Below are positions 29,062 to 38,265 of a stretch of 64,000 bases of DNA, one piece after another. A program made the translations under genes and the position numbers. The notes beneath the pieces were generated by a model that was not told the origin of the DNA, did no database searches, and saw only the letters and a list, made by a program, of their open reading frames with translations. The DNA comes from Listeria weihenstephanensis (lineage in GTDB: Bacteria; Bacillota; Bacilli; Lactobacillales; Listeriaceae), in NCBI RefSeq assembly GCF_003534205.1, contig NZ_CP011102.1, positions 2,244,036 through 2,308,035 of the forward strand, read 5' to 3'. Position 1 is the stretch's first letter. Every line of letters begins with the position of its first letter.

Positions 29062-30849
29062 TCATTTTATCGTTCCAACACCGTTACACATTCCACATGT
29101 GTCGTCACTCGGTTGGGTATACATTTTTTCAGGGTCGTTAGTGGTTTGGGAAGACAATTCACTGGGACTATTATTCGACTTAGCATTTCTTCTTTTGGGC
29201 TTAAACTTTGCTGAATCTTGCCCATCGAAAATTCCAGTTTTATAGACAAAAGTTAACCTATATGGATCTACTGTCCCATCTTCTTCTACTTCTCCTACAA
29301 TGACTTTTTCAATGATGCTTTCGAACACATATCGGTCAAATTTTTCTAAAAATTGATTTTGTTCCAAGTTCTTTCTAAATGAGCTAATTCGTTTTTTTAT
29401 GTCATTCTCGTTATGAGATGTTGTTTCCAATTCTTCTAAATCATAACTTAGTTCATCCAGTTTTGCTGATAGTTCTGTATACTTTTCTTCGTAAGATGCA
29501 TCATCAATAAGCCCATCGATTTTCATATCAACAAGGTTATTCCGTTTCTTCTCAGTGTTCTGGATTCCATTTTTCAATTTTGTTATCTTCTTCTTTACAC
29601 CATCATCAACTAATCCTCGTTCAATTTTTTTCAAAAATTGTTCTAGTATAGTTGTATTGTCCGCACATATTAGTCGATAACTTTCCATGAAAGCTTGTTC
29701 AATTGCGCTCTCCACTAAGCCTTTACTATGTGGGCAGTGTTTTTTGCCTTTTTTTGTCGCAACACTACATTGCCAAACTATTTGACGATGATCCTTTCCA
29801 GCATGCCAACTCCTACGACTCGCATTTCCCCCACAAAATCCACATTCCAGAAGAGAGCTAAAGGCGTATTCTCGAGTGTATTTTTTTCTCCTACCATTTT
29901 TTTCGACAGTGTCCCTGCTGGAACCTCGCTTCAGTAAAATCTCTTGTACTTTTTCAAAAACATCGTCGCTCACAATCGGTTCATGATGGTCATGAATGTA
30001 ATACTTATCTTCTTCACCAAAATTTCGCATCCGTCTTTTAGAAATAGGGTCTAATGTAAAAGTTTTCCCAAGAAGGACATCTCCTTTATATTTTTCATTT
30101 TTTAGGATTCCTAAAACTGTTGAATCAGGCCATTTACTATTTCCACGTTTCGTTTTATATCCCATGCTTGTGAGTTCAGTTGCAATTATGTGTGTTCCTA
30201 CGCCTTGAATGTATCGGTTGAAAATGTACCTAACGATTTCTGCCTCTTCTTCATTAATAGACAAGGTTTTATCTTTATTATTGTAATCATAGCCCAAACA
30301 ACCTTGAAAGCCTACTAATTCTCCGCGTTTCATTTTCATTTTTAGTCCTTTTTTTACGTTTGATGATATATTTTCTACTTCCTGCTGAGCCACTGAACTT
30401 AATACCACTAGGAGCAACTCGCCGTCCATTGTAAGTGTATTTATTTTCTCATCTTCAAAATATACTGCCACACCTTTTTCTTTTAGCATCCTCACATAAC
30501 GCAAAGTATCTAATGTATTTCTTGCAAATCGTGAAATAGATTTTGTAATAACTACATCGATATCACCATTCATACAATCATTAATCAATTTTTGAAAACT
30601 TTCTCGTTTAGACGCTTGCGTTCCTGTCATCGCTTCATCTGCATAAACTCCCGCCATAACCCATTCTAGATTTTGATTAATCAAATCAGTATAATACGTG
30701 ACTTGAGATCTATAACTATTTAATTGATCTTCTGAATTAGTACTTACCCGGCAATAAGCAGCTGTTCGTTGTAGCTTATGTTCTTCGCTCTTGCTTCTAT
30801 CTATTAGCTTACGATCCGCTTTGATAAATTCTATTTTTTTCTCGTTCAT
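29062..30849 (-). CDS. large serine recombinase (TnpX/TndX-type integrase)
   Basis: 595 aa. The resolvase domain carries the nucleophile Ser36 in AAYCRVSTNSEDQ and conserved SRFARNTLD; a Recombinase domain follows near residues 190-290, then a zinc ribbon (ECGFCGGN ... WQC ... HCPH, near residues 335-375) and a long coiled coil. This is the domain order of Tn4451/Tn5397-type transposon integrases, which insert and excise elements via a circular intermediate. Its stop codon almost touches the terminator of a backbone gene, so it marks the left end of the mobile island. The C-terminal tail (DDTCGMCNGVGTIK) has a CxxC pair. Confidence 0.95.
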   Translation of the reverse strand: MNEKKIEFIKADRKLIDRSKSEEHKLQRTAAYCRVSTNSEDQLNSYRSQVTYYTDLINQNLEWVMAGVYADEAMTGTQASKRESFQKLINDCMNGDIDVVITKSISRFARNTLDTLRYVRMLKEKGVAVYFEDEKINTLTMDGELLLVVLSSVAQQEVENISSNVKKGLKMKMKRGELVGFQGCLGYDYNNKDKTLSINEEEAEIVRYIFNRYIQGVGTHIIATELTSMGYKTKRGNSKWPDSTVLGILKNEKYKGDVLLGKTFTLDPISKRRMRNFGEEDKYYIHDHHEPIVSDDVFEKVQEILLKRGSSRDTVEKNGRRKKYTREYAFSSLLECGFCGGNASRRSWHAGKDHRQIVWQCSVATKKGKKHCPHSKGLVESAIEQAFMESYRLICADNTTILEQFLKKIERGLVDDGVKKKITKLKNGIQNTEKKRNNLVDMKIDGLIDDASYEEKYTELSAKLDELSYDLEELETTSHNENDIKKRISSFRKNLEQNQFLEKFDRYVFESIIEKVIVGEVEEDGTVDPYRLTFVYKTGIFDGQDSAKFKPKRRNAKSNNSPSELSSQTTNDPEKMYTQPSDDTCGMCNGVGTIK

Positions 30850-30911
30850 GATGAGCCTCCTTAATTGTATTCCTTTTATAGTGTCTATTATATGCTATAA
30901 AGAAAAACAAA

Positions 30912-31058
30912 TCAAGAATTAATATCAGATATAACATTATATTCTGACATTATGACTATCTTCAACTTACTGTACTCCTCTTCTGAAATTAGATTTTCTA
31001 TAAGCAAGTGTCTCAACATAGCGACATGAATACTATAATTTAGTATATCTTTTTTCAT
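30912..31058 (-). CDS. SHOCT-like small protein upstream of recombinase
   Basis: A 48-aa ORF with AGAAGGTG upstream of ATG 31058. The sequence HLLIENLISEEEYSKLKIVI matches the short SHOCT-type helical hairpin often found next to recombinases in such elements. It is 62 bp upstream of the recombinase start, probably in the same transcript. It is likely a DNA- or protein-binding accessory factor. Confidence 0.65.
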   Translation of the reverse strand: MKKDILNYSIHVAMLRHLLIENLISEEEYSKLKIVIMSEYNVISDINS

Positions 31059-31080
31059 TATTCACCTTCTAAACTATTTT

Positions 31081-31391
31081 TTCTCATATTTGAACAGCTG
31101 CTGGAAACAGCATCACTGGAATTTCACCACCCCTCATTCAGACAGGACGTATACACGTGAGTATCATTATGCAATGTATTGATCTTTGCCACTTGTTTCC
31201 ATCAAGTTGAATAAATAAGTAACATCGCTCTTCCTAATCTAATAGGCGTCATTGCGTACCTTTATTCTTCGCTAGCAATACACTGTTTGTATTCAAATAT
31301 GCTTTATTCTATTGTCAAAGAACATTCGACTGCTATAACAGTCTTTTAAAAGATACTTCCTTGGAAATACCTTTTGAAAGCATGTTATAAA
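31081..31391. other. non-coding stretch of the element, nothing recognised
   Basis: About 310 bp without a supported gene. It contains a small GCTGCTG/CAGCA hairpin near 31098 and AT-rich DNA. It may hold the promoter of the recombinase unit, but no strong pair of boxes stands out. Confidence 0.4.
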
Positions 31392-31423
31392 ATCTGCATG
31401 ACACCGCGAAGTATCACGCAGAT
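31392..31423 (-). terminator. terminator after 112-aa element gene
   Basis: Arms ATCTGCGTGA / TCATGCAGAT on the minus strand followed by TTTTATAAC, 8 nt after the stop at 31431. Confidence 0.6.
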
Positions 31424-31430
31424 ATTTTCG

Positions 31431-31769
31431 TTAGTTAGATGCTAAATCTATTAGTAGTTTCAGCAACATTGCTGGTGTTCTTTCCACTTCTTGGATTTGA
31501 TCCGTATCTGTGGTAACAATATGCGCTACTCCATTTGGATCAACAATAAAAATAGCATCACTAACGTCAACTGCTATGTCATCATACGCCAATCCATCGT
31601 GACAACATTCACAAGTTTGTTCAGTTTTTTCATCTTCTAACTGTTCGATTAATTCTACAACTGTTTCTAGCTGAACGATGACCTGCTTTAAATATATTTG
31701 GATGCTCACCATTTTTTCTAATCGTGATACTTCATCTCTGTTTGTATTCATAAAATTAAAATGTTCCAT
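31431..31769 (-). CDS. hypothetical protein of mobile element
   Basis: 112 aa from ATG 31769 (GGAG 9 nt upstream; the ATG at 31775 is too close to it). A helical N-terminus with heptads (EMVSIQIYLKQVIVQLETVVELIEQLE region) is followed by a CECC motif and an acidic beta-rich tail. Not recognised. It ends the unit begun by the sigma-like gene. Confidence 0.6.
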   Translation of the reverse strand: MEHFNFMNTNRDEVSRLEKMVSIQIYLKQVIVQLETVVELIEQLEDEKTEQTCECCHDGLAYDDIAVDVSDAIFIVDPNGVAHIVTTDTDQIQEVERTPAMLLKLLIDLASN

Positions 31770-31798
31770 TCTCATTCTCTCCTTAAAGTTTTGTTTTT

Positions 31799-32041
31799 TT
31801 AATACTCCAGATTAAACTCAAAAATTTTCGAAATTAACCTTGATTCAATTCTGGACTTCAAATCATGATCGACAACAACCTGACAGACGCCAAACTCATC
31901 ATATAGTTTTCGAGTGGCAAGTTTACTTATATAACTACCGAAATACTCTAAAACATATCTGACAGCGAATATATCGCCTTGCGTTGCTTGTTCAATGATT
32001 TCGTACTCTAATAATGTATGGTTTCTAAGTTTCTCTCTCAC
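31799..32041 (-). CDS. Tn916 Orf8-like HTH protein
   Basis: 80 aa, GTG start with GGAGG 7-8 nt upstream, overlapping the sigma-like gene by 17 bp. The pattern YEIIEQATQGDIFAVRYVLEYFGSYISKLATRKLYDEFG...VDHDLKSRIESRLISKIFEF fits the small conjugative-transposon helix-turn-helix proteins (Tn916 Orf8) that accompany the Orf7-like sigma factor. It probably helps switch element transcription. Confidence 0.8.
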   Translation of the reverse strand: MREKLRNHTLLEYEIIEQATQGDIFAVRYVLEYFGSYISKLATRKLYDEFGVCQVVVDHDLKSRIESRLISKIFEFNLEY

Positions 32042-32468
32042 CTAAGCTTCCTCCATCTTTGATGATTTTCTTTAACTCAACTAACGTTTTATGACGTAGT
32101 CGATTTAGTTTTCTTGTCGACATCTCAAATTCACTTGCAATCTCAACATCGGATAAATCAAGAAAATAGGATAATAGAATAATTTTTCTTTCTCTATCAC
32201 TCAGTTTTTCTAGCGCTTCCCCCAGCAAACTATCCCGTACAACCACCTCAATATCATTTAATACAAAAATATAATCATCTGATATTTCATTGAAAAGTTG
32301 TTGTTCCTTTATGTGAGTTAAAGATACTTCATTTGTTCGCTGTCGCTTTAACTCTCGATAAAAATCAACTAGTTCATTTCTGATAATTCTTTTGCAAAAT
32401 GTATCAAATGTATGTTGTTTATGTTTTTTCCATTCCTCATCCTTTTTCTGTTTGCAATTTTTTAACAT
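32025..32468 (-). CDS. Tn916 Orf7-like sigma-70 family factor
   Basis: 147 aa. An N-terminal sigma region 2-like helix set (FDTFCKRIIRNELVDFYRELKRQRTNE) and a region 4 HTH (LEKLSDRERKIILLSYFLDLSDVEIASEFEMSTRKLNRLRHKTLVELK). This is the Orf7-like sigma of Tn916-family elements, expected to control excision/transfer genes. RBS GGAGGTGATGGGAA. The upstream spacer also carries the oriT candidate. Confidence 0.85.
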   Translation of the reverse strand: MLKNCKQKKDEEWKKHKQHTFDTFCKRIIRNELVDFYRELKRQRTNEVSLTHIKEQQLFNEISDDYIFVLNDIEVVVRDSLLGEALEKLSDRERKIILLSYFLDLSDVEIASEFEMSTRKLNRLRHKTLVELKKIIKDGGSLGERET

Positions 32469-32649
32469 TTCCCATCACCTCCGTTCCTTACTTTTGGTTT
32501 TGGTAGCCTCCTCTACACTAATACTACGTTTCGAATCGCTCATTTGGTCATATTTATCAAAAAAAATTTTTTATTAACAAACAGACCTTTTATATTATAT
32601 TTTGTAAAGTTTCCTATTTCCGTGACCAGATTGTGTCTTAATTCCGTAG

Positions 32650-32790
32650 TATTAGTGGAGGGTCAGTTAGTAGCAAGCACTGGGAATGGGTACCCATTCC
32701 CTATTTCCAGCCTATTTCGCTACGCGCTATAGGTTGGAAATGCTTGTTGGGGATACTCCCCAAACCCCTGTTTTGTAAATTTAAAATGAA
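32650..32790 (+). other. candidate origin of transfer (oriT)
   Basis: A cluster of inverted repeats lies just upstream of mobC: a perfect 20-bp palindrome GGGAATGGGTACCCATTCCC (32682-32701), a 12-bp imperfect stem (32704-32715 with 32729-32740) around loop TTCGCTACGCGCT, outer arms CAAGCA/TGCTTG, and GGGGA-TAC-TCCCC (32749-32761). The G/C-rich structure in AT-rich DNA next to mobC-mobA is what an oriT should look like. The nic site is unknown. Confidence 0.65.
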
Positions 32791-32808
32791 AGGATAGAAA
32801 ATCATAGT

Positions 32809-33144
32809 ATGGAAAATAGAAAGCGAGAAATTCAATTGAAATTTAGAGTAAGTGAGGAGGAAAAAAAGTTTATTGATATTAAAATGAAAGAAGCAAATAT
32901 TTCCAATCGGGAAGCATATCTAAGAAAAATGGCGATTGATGGAACCATCATTACTTCTAACTTTGAGGAAACTAAAAAAATGATTTTTGAACTTCATAAA
33001 ATTGGAACTAATATTAATCAGATTGCTCATATAGCAAACTCAAATGGCGATATATCAGAAGAAAAGATTTATGAATTAAAGGAGATGATGAAACAAATAT
33101 GGCAGTTACAAAGATCTGGTCTATTAGAAAAACACTCTATCTAG
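32809..33144 (+). CDS. mobC: MobC-like relaxosome accessory protein
   Basis: 111 aa. It starts with a ribbon-helix-helix-like segment (IQLKFRVSEEEKKFIDIKMKEANISNREAYLRKMAIDG) and has the MobC core (HKIGTNINQIAHIANSNG). MobC proteins bind oriT and help the relaxase nick. It overlaps mobA by 46 bp in another frame and sits directly downstream of the palindrome cluster. Confidence 0.9.
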   Translation: MENRKREIQLKFRVSEEEKKFIDIKMKEANISNREAYLRKMAIDGTIITSNFEETKKMIFELHKIGTNINQIAHIANSNGDISEEKIYELKEMMKQIWQLQRSGLLEKHSI

Positions 33145-34442
33145 CTATCCAATATATTTTGAACCCGAATAAGGCTGTTTATGTATCCAGTCATGCCTGT
33201 GCTCCTGAAACTGCTGATTTAGAATTCGCGCTAACTCTCGGACAAAATAGTCGCTCTGGTGGCACGAATAAGGCATATCATATGATTCAATCGTTTAAGC
33301 CCGAGGAAACAACACCTGAGCAAGCACATGAAATAGGCATGCAACTACTGGAGCAACATCTAAATGGGAAGTACGAATATGTCTTAACAACACATGTAGA
33401 CACTTCGCATATCCATAATCATGTCGTTTTTAATGCTTCTAGCTATGTAGATCATAAAAAATATAACGACTGTAAGAAAACTTATTATCAACTTCGCGAA
33501 GCAAGTGACGCGCTTTGTGCTGAACATGGTTTATCGGTTATTCCTCCAAGCGAAAGTAAAGGTATTACGCATCATGAGTGGCAAATGAGACAAGCGGATA
33601 CTAGTTGGAAACAAGCACTTCAAAATACAATTGATGATGCCATTCAGTCTGCGAAATCTTTCGAGGATTTTCTAACCAAGATGGAACTCGCAGGCTATGA
33701 AATCAAGCATGGAAAACACATCGCTTTTCGCGCGAATGGTCAAGAGCGATTCACTCGTTGCAAACGTTTAGGTGAGGCTTATACCGAAGAAAAAATAAAA
33801 GAACGCATCGCTAAAAAAGAGCCCATTCTTGGTAAAAAGCGCAAAAAAATAAGCCCAACCGATAAGCCCCTGAGCATTATGATTGAACTTGATAAAAATA
33901 AGAAAGCAATGGAGAATAAAGGTTATGAACATTGGGCAAAGTTGCATAATTTAAAGCAAGCAGCCAAAACGGTCAATTTTTTAAAGGAGAACAACATAGA
34001 TTCACTAGATGAACTTGAAACGCTTATGAACCAAACGAGTGAGAAACTACAAAGCTTAACCCAAAAAATCAAAAACATCGAGCATGATATGAACCAACAA
34101 AAAGAAATTATGAAGAATGTTTCGCTGTACCACCAAACGAAAGATGTGTATGCTGATTATCGTAGCGCTAAGAATAAAAAAGCATTTTTCAATACACATT
34201 CAACTGATATTTTATTGCATCAAACTGCAAGCAAATCTCTTCAAGGACTCCATATCAATCCTGCTGCCACCTCCAAAAACAAGCTACTTGAAAGACTTTC
34301 CACATTACAAGCAAAGCAACAAGATTTAAATCAAGAACATAAAGCCGTGAAGAAGAAATTGAAAGAGTATCAATTAATAAGCACAAATATCAACTTAACC
34401 TTAAAGCAAGATAATGTGAATAAAGAAGATAAAGATAGATAA
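33099..34442 (+). CDS. mobA: MobA/VirD2-family relaxase
   Basis: 447 aa. The N-terminal relaxase domain has a candidate nucleophile Tyr near residue 19 (IQYILNPNKA) and the three-His metal motif HVDTSHIHNHVVFN near residue 108. A charged coiled-coil region fills residues 240-447. It nicks and carries the transferred strand. No type IV secretion genes are in the window, so the element looks mobilizable, not self-transmissible, as far as seen. Confidence 0.93.
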   Translation: MAVTKIWSIRKTLYLAIQYILNPNKAVYVSSHACAPETADLEFALTLGQNSRSGGTNKAYHMIQSFKPEETTPEQAHEIGMQLLEQHLNGKYEYVLTTHVDTSHIHNHVVFNASSYVDHKKYNDCKKTYYQLREASDALCAEHGLSVIPPSESKGITHHEWQMRQADTSWKQALQNTIDDAIQSAKSFEDFLTKMELAGYEIKHGKHIAFRANGQERFTRCKRLGEAYTEEKIKERIAKKEPILGKKRKKISPTDKPLSIMIELDKNKKAMENKGYEHWAKLHNLKQAAKTVNFLKENNIDSLDELETLMNQTSEKLQSLTQKIKNIEHDMNQQKEIMKNVSLYHQTKDVYADYRSAKNKKAFFNTHSTDILLHQTASKSLQGLHINPAATSKNKLLERLSTLQAKQQDLNQEHKAVKKKLKEYQLISTNINLTLKQDNVNKEDKDR

Positions 34443-34529
34443 TCTTTTTCTATCTTCTAGTACGCTTAATTCTGCTCATTTGCGTTCATTTTTTTGTAAT
34501 TCTTCGTATCAAAAAATCAGTATTACTAG

Positions 34530-34587
34530 AATGAATATATTTTCACATGATATAGCATAAGAAAATATTTCTTTCATAAACTAACTG
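34530..34587. repeat. 58-bp direct repeat, copy 1
   Basis: Identical to 35505-35562. It lies immediately after the stop of the first membrane paralog, as the second copy lies after the stop of the next one. The duplication unit therefore covers gene plus 3' flank. Confidence 0.9.
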
Positions 34588-34592
34588 TAATA

Positions 34593-35375
34593 TTATCTTT
34601 TTTTCTTCTTCTCACCATAATTTGGTGGATAATTTTTTTCAGGGTTAATACCGTCTATCACCGCATAGTATGCGTCGAAATCTATTCCTTTTTTATATTG
34701 CAAGCAAAAAACATCAAAAATAAAGGACACAAATGGGAAAGATGAAAAGACTGGCAACAAAAGAAATGCTATATATCCTAGTGTCTCTATTTGAGGACTA
34801 TATAGAAAAACAACTAATCCCCCTACGACACCACCTAAAATCTGGAATTTCCCTATATTACCCATCTTCGGCTGTTTTCGGACACCACTTCTTTTTTTGC
34901 GTCCACGATAGATATAAAACAAAGAATAAGCAATAACTGATATTAACCAAAACGCTAGACTCATAATCGGGAAAATAAAGGCACTATTATATAAATATAC
35001 TGCCATTGTAAATGCTATAAATATTGCACCAAAGGCGAATAGAAATAATACAAAACAAAAATATATACTGAACTCTAATCCATATTTCCATGGTTGTGGT
35101 GTTCGATAAATAGCTCTTATTCGTATACAACTAAATAGACAGAAGCATACTGTAATAATACTATAAGCATTGATCATAATTGCAAGCATATCAGGTAATA
35201 ATTTATTACTCGGGTTAGGCACAATATAACTACCTAATGCAAAACCAATAGCCAAAATTGCCAAACCATAATACAGTCTATTTGCCCCCTGCATAGGAGA
35301 TAGACCTAACTTACCGTATAATATTTCGTATCCCTTTTTTATATATTCTGATTCTTGGATTTCATTATTGTTCAT
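34593..35375 (-). CDS. multi-pass membrane protein, putative T7SS immunity paralog 3
   Basis: 260 aa with about six transmembrane helices and a cytosolic GRKKRSGVRKQPKMG loop. The C-terminus (KGIDFDAYYAVIDGINPEKNYPPNYG) is almost identical in two further copies upstream. Strong RBS AGGAGG. The gene belongs to a tandem array behind a membrane-active toxin candidate. This resembles the S. aureus TspA toxin with its arrays of TsaI membrane immunity proteins; I cannot confirm family identity by sequence. Confidence 0.8.
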   Translation of the reverse strand: MNNNEIQESEYIKKGYEILYGKLGLSPMQGANRLYYGLAILAIGFALGSYIVPNPSNKLLPDMLAIMINAYSIITVCFCLFSCIRIRAIYRTPQPWKYGLEFSIYFCFVLFLFAFGAIFIAFTMAVYLYNSAFIFPIMSLAFWLISVIAYSLFYIYRGRKKRSGVRKQPKMGNIGKFQILGGVVGGLVVFLYSPQIETLGYIAFLLLPVFSSFPFVSFIFDVFCLQYKKGIDFDAYYAVIDGINPEKNYPPNYGEKKKKR

Positions 35376-35504
35376 GCTCTCACCTCCTTGTGTGATAACA
35401 AAAATAAGATTACTTCCTAAATCGTCCTGTACATGGAGTATTCATACGGCATTACATCATATACCTTTCAGTAAGTGATACCTTAAAAAATTAGTTTTAA
35501 CCAC

Positions 35505-35562
35505 AATGAATATATTTTCACATGATATAGCATAAGAAAATATTTCTTTCATAAACTAACTG
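35505..35562. repeat. 58-bp direct repeat, copy 2
   Basis: Perfect copy of 34530-34587 next to the 3' end of the second membrane paralog. Confidence 0.9.
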
Positions 35563-35564
35563 CA

Positions 35565-36350
35565 CTATTTTCTTTTTTTCTTCTTCTCACCATAGTTTGG
35601 TGGATAGTTTTTGTCAGGATTGATCCCATCTATTACCGCATAATATGCATCAAAATCTATACCTTTTTTATAGCGTAAACAAAATAGATCGAAAAAGAAT
35701 CCCGCTGTTACTAAGGCAAAAGTAGCTGGAAGAATGCAAAGAACTGCATACCCGAATCTATTTACACTTACGTCAGGAAGGACAATAATTAATACTACAA
35801 TGGCAATTCCTAAAAATTGTATTTTACCCAAGCTTTCTTTTTTCGGTGTATGGCGCTGGCTACTCTTTCCCTTCCACCCTCTATAAACAAAATGGATTGA
35901 ATATACTATCACAGCAAAAATAAGAGCTCCAACACTTATAATAACACCTGTAAAGTCACTATTAAATAAAGTAATCGACATAATAGTTGCAATCATTATA
36001 GCACTTATTGACATCATAACTGGACACAAATAAAAATAAATACTATATTCCAAACCATATTTCCACGGCTTTTTAGTGTTATATATATAATTAACTCTAA
36101 TTAAGAGAATACTTAAAATTGAAGCGTTCAAAATTATATTCAAGATCATCAAGAACACTAAAATATCATTTATTTCCTTTTGCATAGGATTAGGGACAAC
36201 AACAGGCATCAACGCCATAAACATCATAATTACCAACATACCAGAAAATATTTTCTTCGTCCCACGCATACTCACTAAGCCAAGCTTTCCATATAATATT
36301 TCAAATCCTGACTTTATATATTCTCGTTCTTGAATAACTTCTCTGTTCAT
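35565..36350 (-). CDS. multi-pass membrane protein, putative T7SS immunity paralog 2
   Basis: 261 aa and about six transmembrane helices. The first 20 residues and the last 45 are close to those of the two neighbours, while the middle has diverged (GWKGKSSQRHTPKKESLGKIQFLG in place of the GRKKRSGVRKQ loop). That pattern of conserved ends and divergent core suggests diversification for toxin specificity. RBS AGGAG. Confidence 0.8.
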   Translation of the reverse strand: MNREVIQEREYIKSGFEILYGKLGLVSMRGTKKIFSGMLVIMMFMALMPVVVPNPMQKEINDILVFLMILNIILNASILSILLIRVNYIYNTKKPWKYGLEYSIYFYLCPVMMSISAIMIATIMSITLFNSDFTGVIISVGALIFAVIVYSIHFVYRGWKGKSSQRHTPKKESLGKIQFLGIAIVVLIIVLPDVSVNRFGYAVLCILPATFALVTAGFFFDLFCLRYKKGIDFDAYYAVIDGINPDKNYPPNYGEKKKKRK

Positions 36351-36410
36351 ACCACCACTCCTTTAGTAGTCAATGCGACCTTACCATCTGAGTCAATGTT
36401 AGAAGCGTTA

Positions 36411-37193
36411 TTATTTTACTTTCTTCTTCTCACCATAGTTTGGTGGATAGTTTTTGTCAGGGTTGATCCCATCTATTACTGCATAGTATGCACCAAAATC
36501 TATTCCTTTTATATAGTGTAAGCAAAAAAGATTAAAGATAAATCCTACAAAAGTCAATGAAAGTAATAGCGGAATCCCAAGGAATGCAATATATCCGAGT
36601 GTTTCTACTTGTGGACTATATAGAAAAACAACTAATCCTCCTACAATACCACCTAACGCTTGAAGTTTCCCTATATTCCCCATCTTCGGTTGCTTCCTCA
36701 CGCCGCTTCTTTTTTTTCGTCCACGATAAATAAAGAATATGGAATATGCAAGAACGGATATTAGCCAAAATACAAAACATAGAATAGGGGCAATAAATGA
36801 GCTATTATACAAATATACAGACATCGTTAATGCAATAAACATGCCACTAAACGAAAATAAAAAACCAATACAATAAAAATAGGTACTGAATTCTAATCCA
36901 TAGTTCCATGGTCGAGGTGTTCTATAAATCATTCTTACTCGTATGCAACTATACAAAGCAAAGAGCCCTGTCATAATAGCATAGCCATATATCAAAATCA
37001 TAAGTATCTCAGGTAATAATTTATGATTCGGGTTGGGAACAACAAATGGAATTAAAGTGAAGAGAACCGCCATTACAGACAATCCGTAATATAATTTATT
37101 CGTTCCACGCATTGGAATCAACGCTAATTTCCCATATAATATTTCATAGCCATCCTTTATATATTCTGATTCTTGGATTTCGTTTTTGTTCAT
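36411..37193 (-). CDS. multi-pass membrane protein, putative T7SS immunity paralog 1
   Basis: 260 aa from ATG 37193, chosen to match the MNxNxIQESEYIK start of its paralogs; AAGGAG is 12 nt upstream. About six transmembrane helices. It is nearest the toxin gene, so it is the best candidate for the cognate immunity protein. It is much closer to the third paralog than to the second one, so the array order does not follow similarity. Confidence 0.8.
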   Translation of the reverse strand: MNKNEIQESEYIKDGYEILYGKLALIPMRGTNKLYYGLSVMAVLFTLIPFVVPNPNHKLLPEILMILIYGYAIMTGLFALYSCIRVRMIYRTPRPWNYGLEFSTYFYCIGFLFSFSGMFIALTMSVYLYNSSFIAPILCFVFWLISVLAYSIFFIYRGRKKRSGVRKQPKMGNIGKLQALGGIVGGLVVFLYSPQVETLGYIAFLGIPLLLSLTFVGFIFNLFCLHYIKGIDFGAYYAVIDGINPDKNYPPNYGEKKKVK

Positions 37194-37209
37194 AGTACTT
37201 AACATCTCC

Positions 37210-38256
37210 TTAGTATCCAACATTCCAATCTTTTAAACTATTAATTTTATCTCCAATAGATTCAAAACCATCATGAACTGGACCTTTTATCTGATTAAAT
37301 GTCCATGAAACCGCGAAACCTACTCCTATCCCAACTAGAACTACAACTCCTGCTACTAATAGGGGTGGGCATGTAACTCCTGCACTAGTTGCAATAAATA
37401 CAGTTAAGCCCGTTGCCCCTGCTCCTGCAACTTCACCTGCATAAATCCCCGCACCAATACTTGTCAAATCAACTACCGTATCAGTAAAAGCCCGATCTCT
37501 ATCACCAGTTGACGCATAGGTTTGATAATTGTTCCATCCTACCATCGCGACTGAGCCAATTAATACAGCTTTGCTTAACACTCCGCCACTTTTAAAAGTT
37601 ATCTTTTCATTTGCATTCGTAAGTCCCTTTGTTAAATTGTAATTTAGAAAAGTGGATTTGTTCATCCATCTTACATTACCTCCATAGTTCGCTTTGATAA
37701 AATCATTTGTCCCAAACAAAGTGATCTTTCCTTGTGAAGAACCAAACTTAACACCCTTGTCTAATTGATCCGTTAGAGCAGTCCATAGTTTATTTCCTCT
37801 CCCTAACCAACTATTTCCCTCTTTAAGTACTTTGAAGGTTCCAGTTGCAAGGTCTACACCTATTCCTAGACTAGCCATTGCCGCAAATTGAACGTTCTCT
37901 TGGTACTCCTTCGATGTCGGGTTTGCTCCATCAAAGTAGTTTGCAAATAATTGATTAAATGTTTCACCCGTAGCATAGTAGGTTGCTAAAACCTTATTAC
38001 TCTCATCAGTTGCAACTAATTTATTTAACTCATACGCCACATCATACTCACACTTATAACTGCTTCTGTATACTAAATTCTTAAAATCATTGTATCCAAT
38101 TGCTGATTTATCTTTCTCATCAATTTTATCATAATAGTTAGCTAAATGCCTATTTAATATTTTTTCTTCATTTGTAAAATTATCCACACGAGCCTTCATA
38201 TCATTAAATTTCCCAACGATTGCTTCCATATCAATGTCTAAAATTCCTTGTCCCAT
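37210..38256 (-). CDS. putative T7SS effector with glycine-rich membrane domain (TspA-like)
   Basis: 348 aa. A helical N-terminus (ILDIDMEAIVGKFNDMKARVDNF) follows WXG100-like genes. The last 110 residues hold long Gly/Ala/Val segments (GAGIYAGEVAGAGATGLTVF and PPLLVAGVVVLVGIGVGFAV), suited to membrane insertion. The S. aureus T7SS toxin TspA likewise ends in a glycine-rich membrane-depolarising domain and is followed by membrane immunity arrays. A toxin role is inference from order and composition. ATG 38256 follows AGGTG. Confidence 0.7.
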   Translation of the reverse strand: MGQGILDIDMEAIVGKFNDMKARVDNFTNEEKILNRHLANYYDKIDEKDKSAIGYNDFKNLVYRSSYKCEYDVAYELNKLVATDESNKVLATYYATGETFNQLFANYFDGANPTSKEYQENVQFAAMASLGIGVDLATGTFKVLKEGNSWLGRGNKLWTALTDQLDKGVKFGSSQGKITLFGTNDFIKANYGGNVRWMNKSTFLNYNLTKGLTNANEKITFKSGGVLSKAVLIGSVAMVGWNNYQTYASTGDRDRAFTDTVVDLTSIGAGIYAGEVAGAGATGLTVFIATSAGVTCPPLLVAGVVVLVGIGVGFAVSWTFNQIKGPVHDGFESIGDKINSLKDWNVGY

Positions 38257-38265
38257 ATTCTTCAC

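Noticed and set aside
32682-32701. The 20-bp palindrome as a transcription terminator
   Set aside because: No T-run follows on either strand and it lies in a cluster of repeats directly upstream of mobC, so oriT is the better reading.
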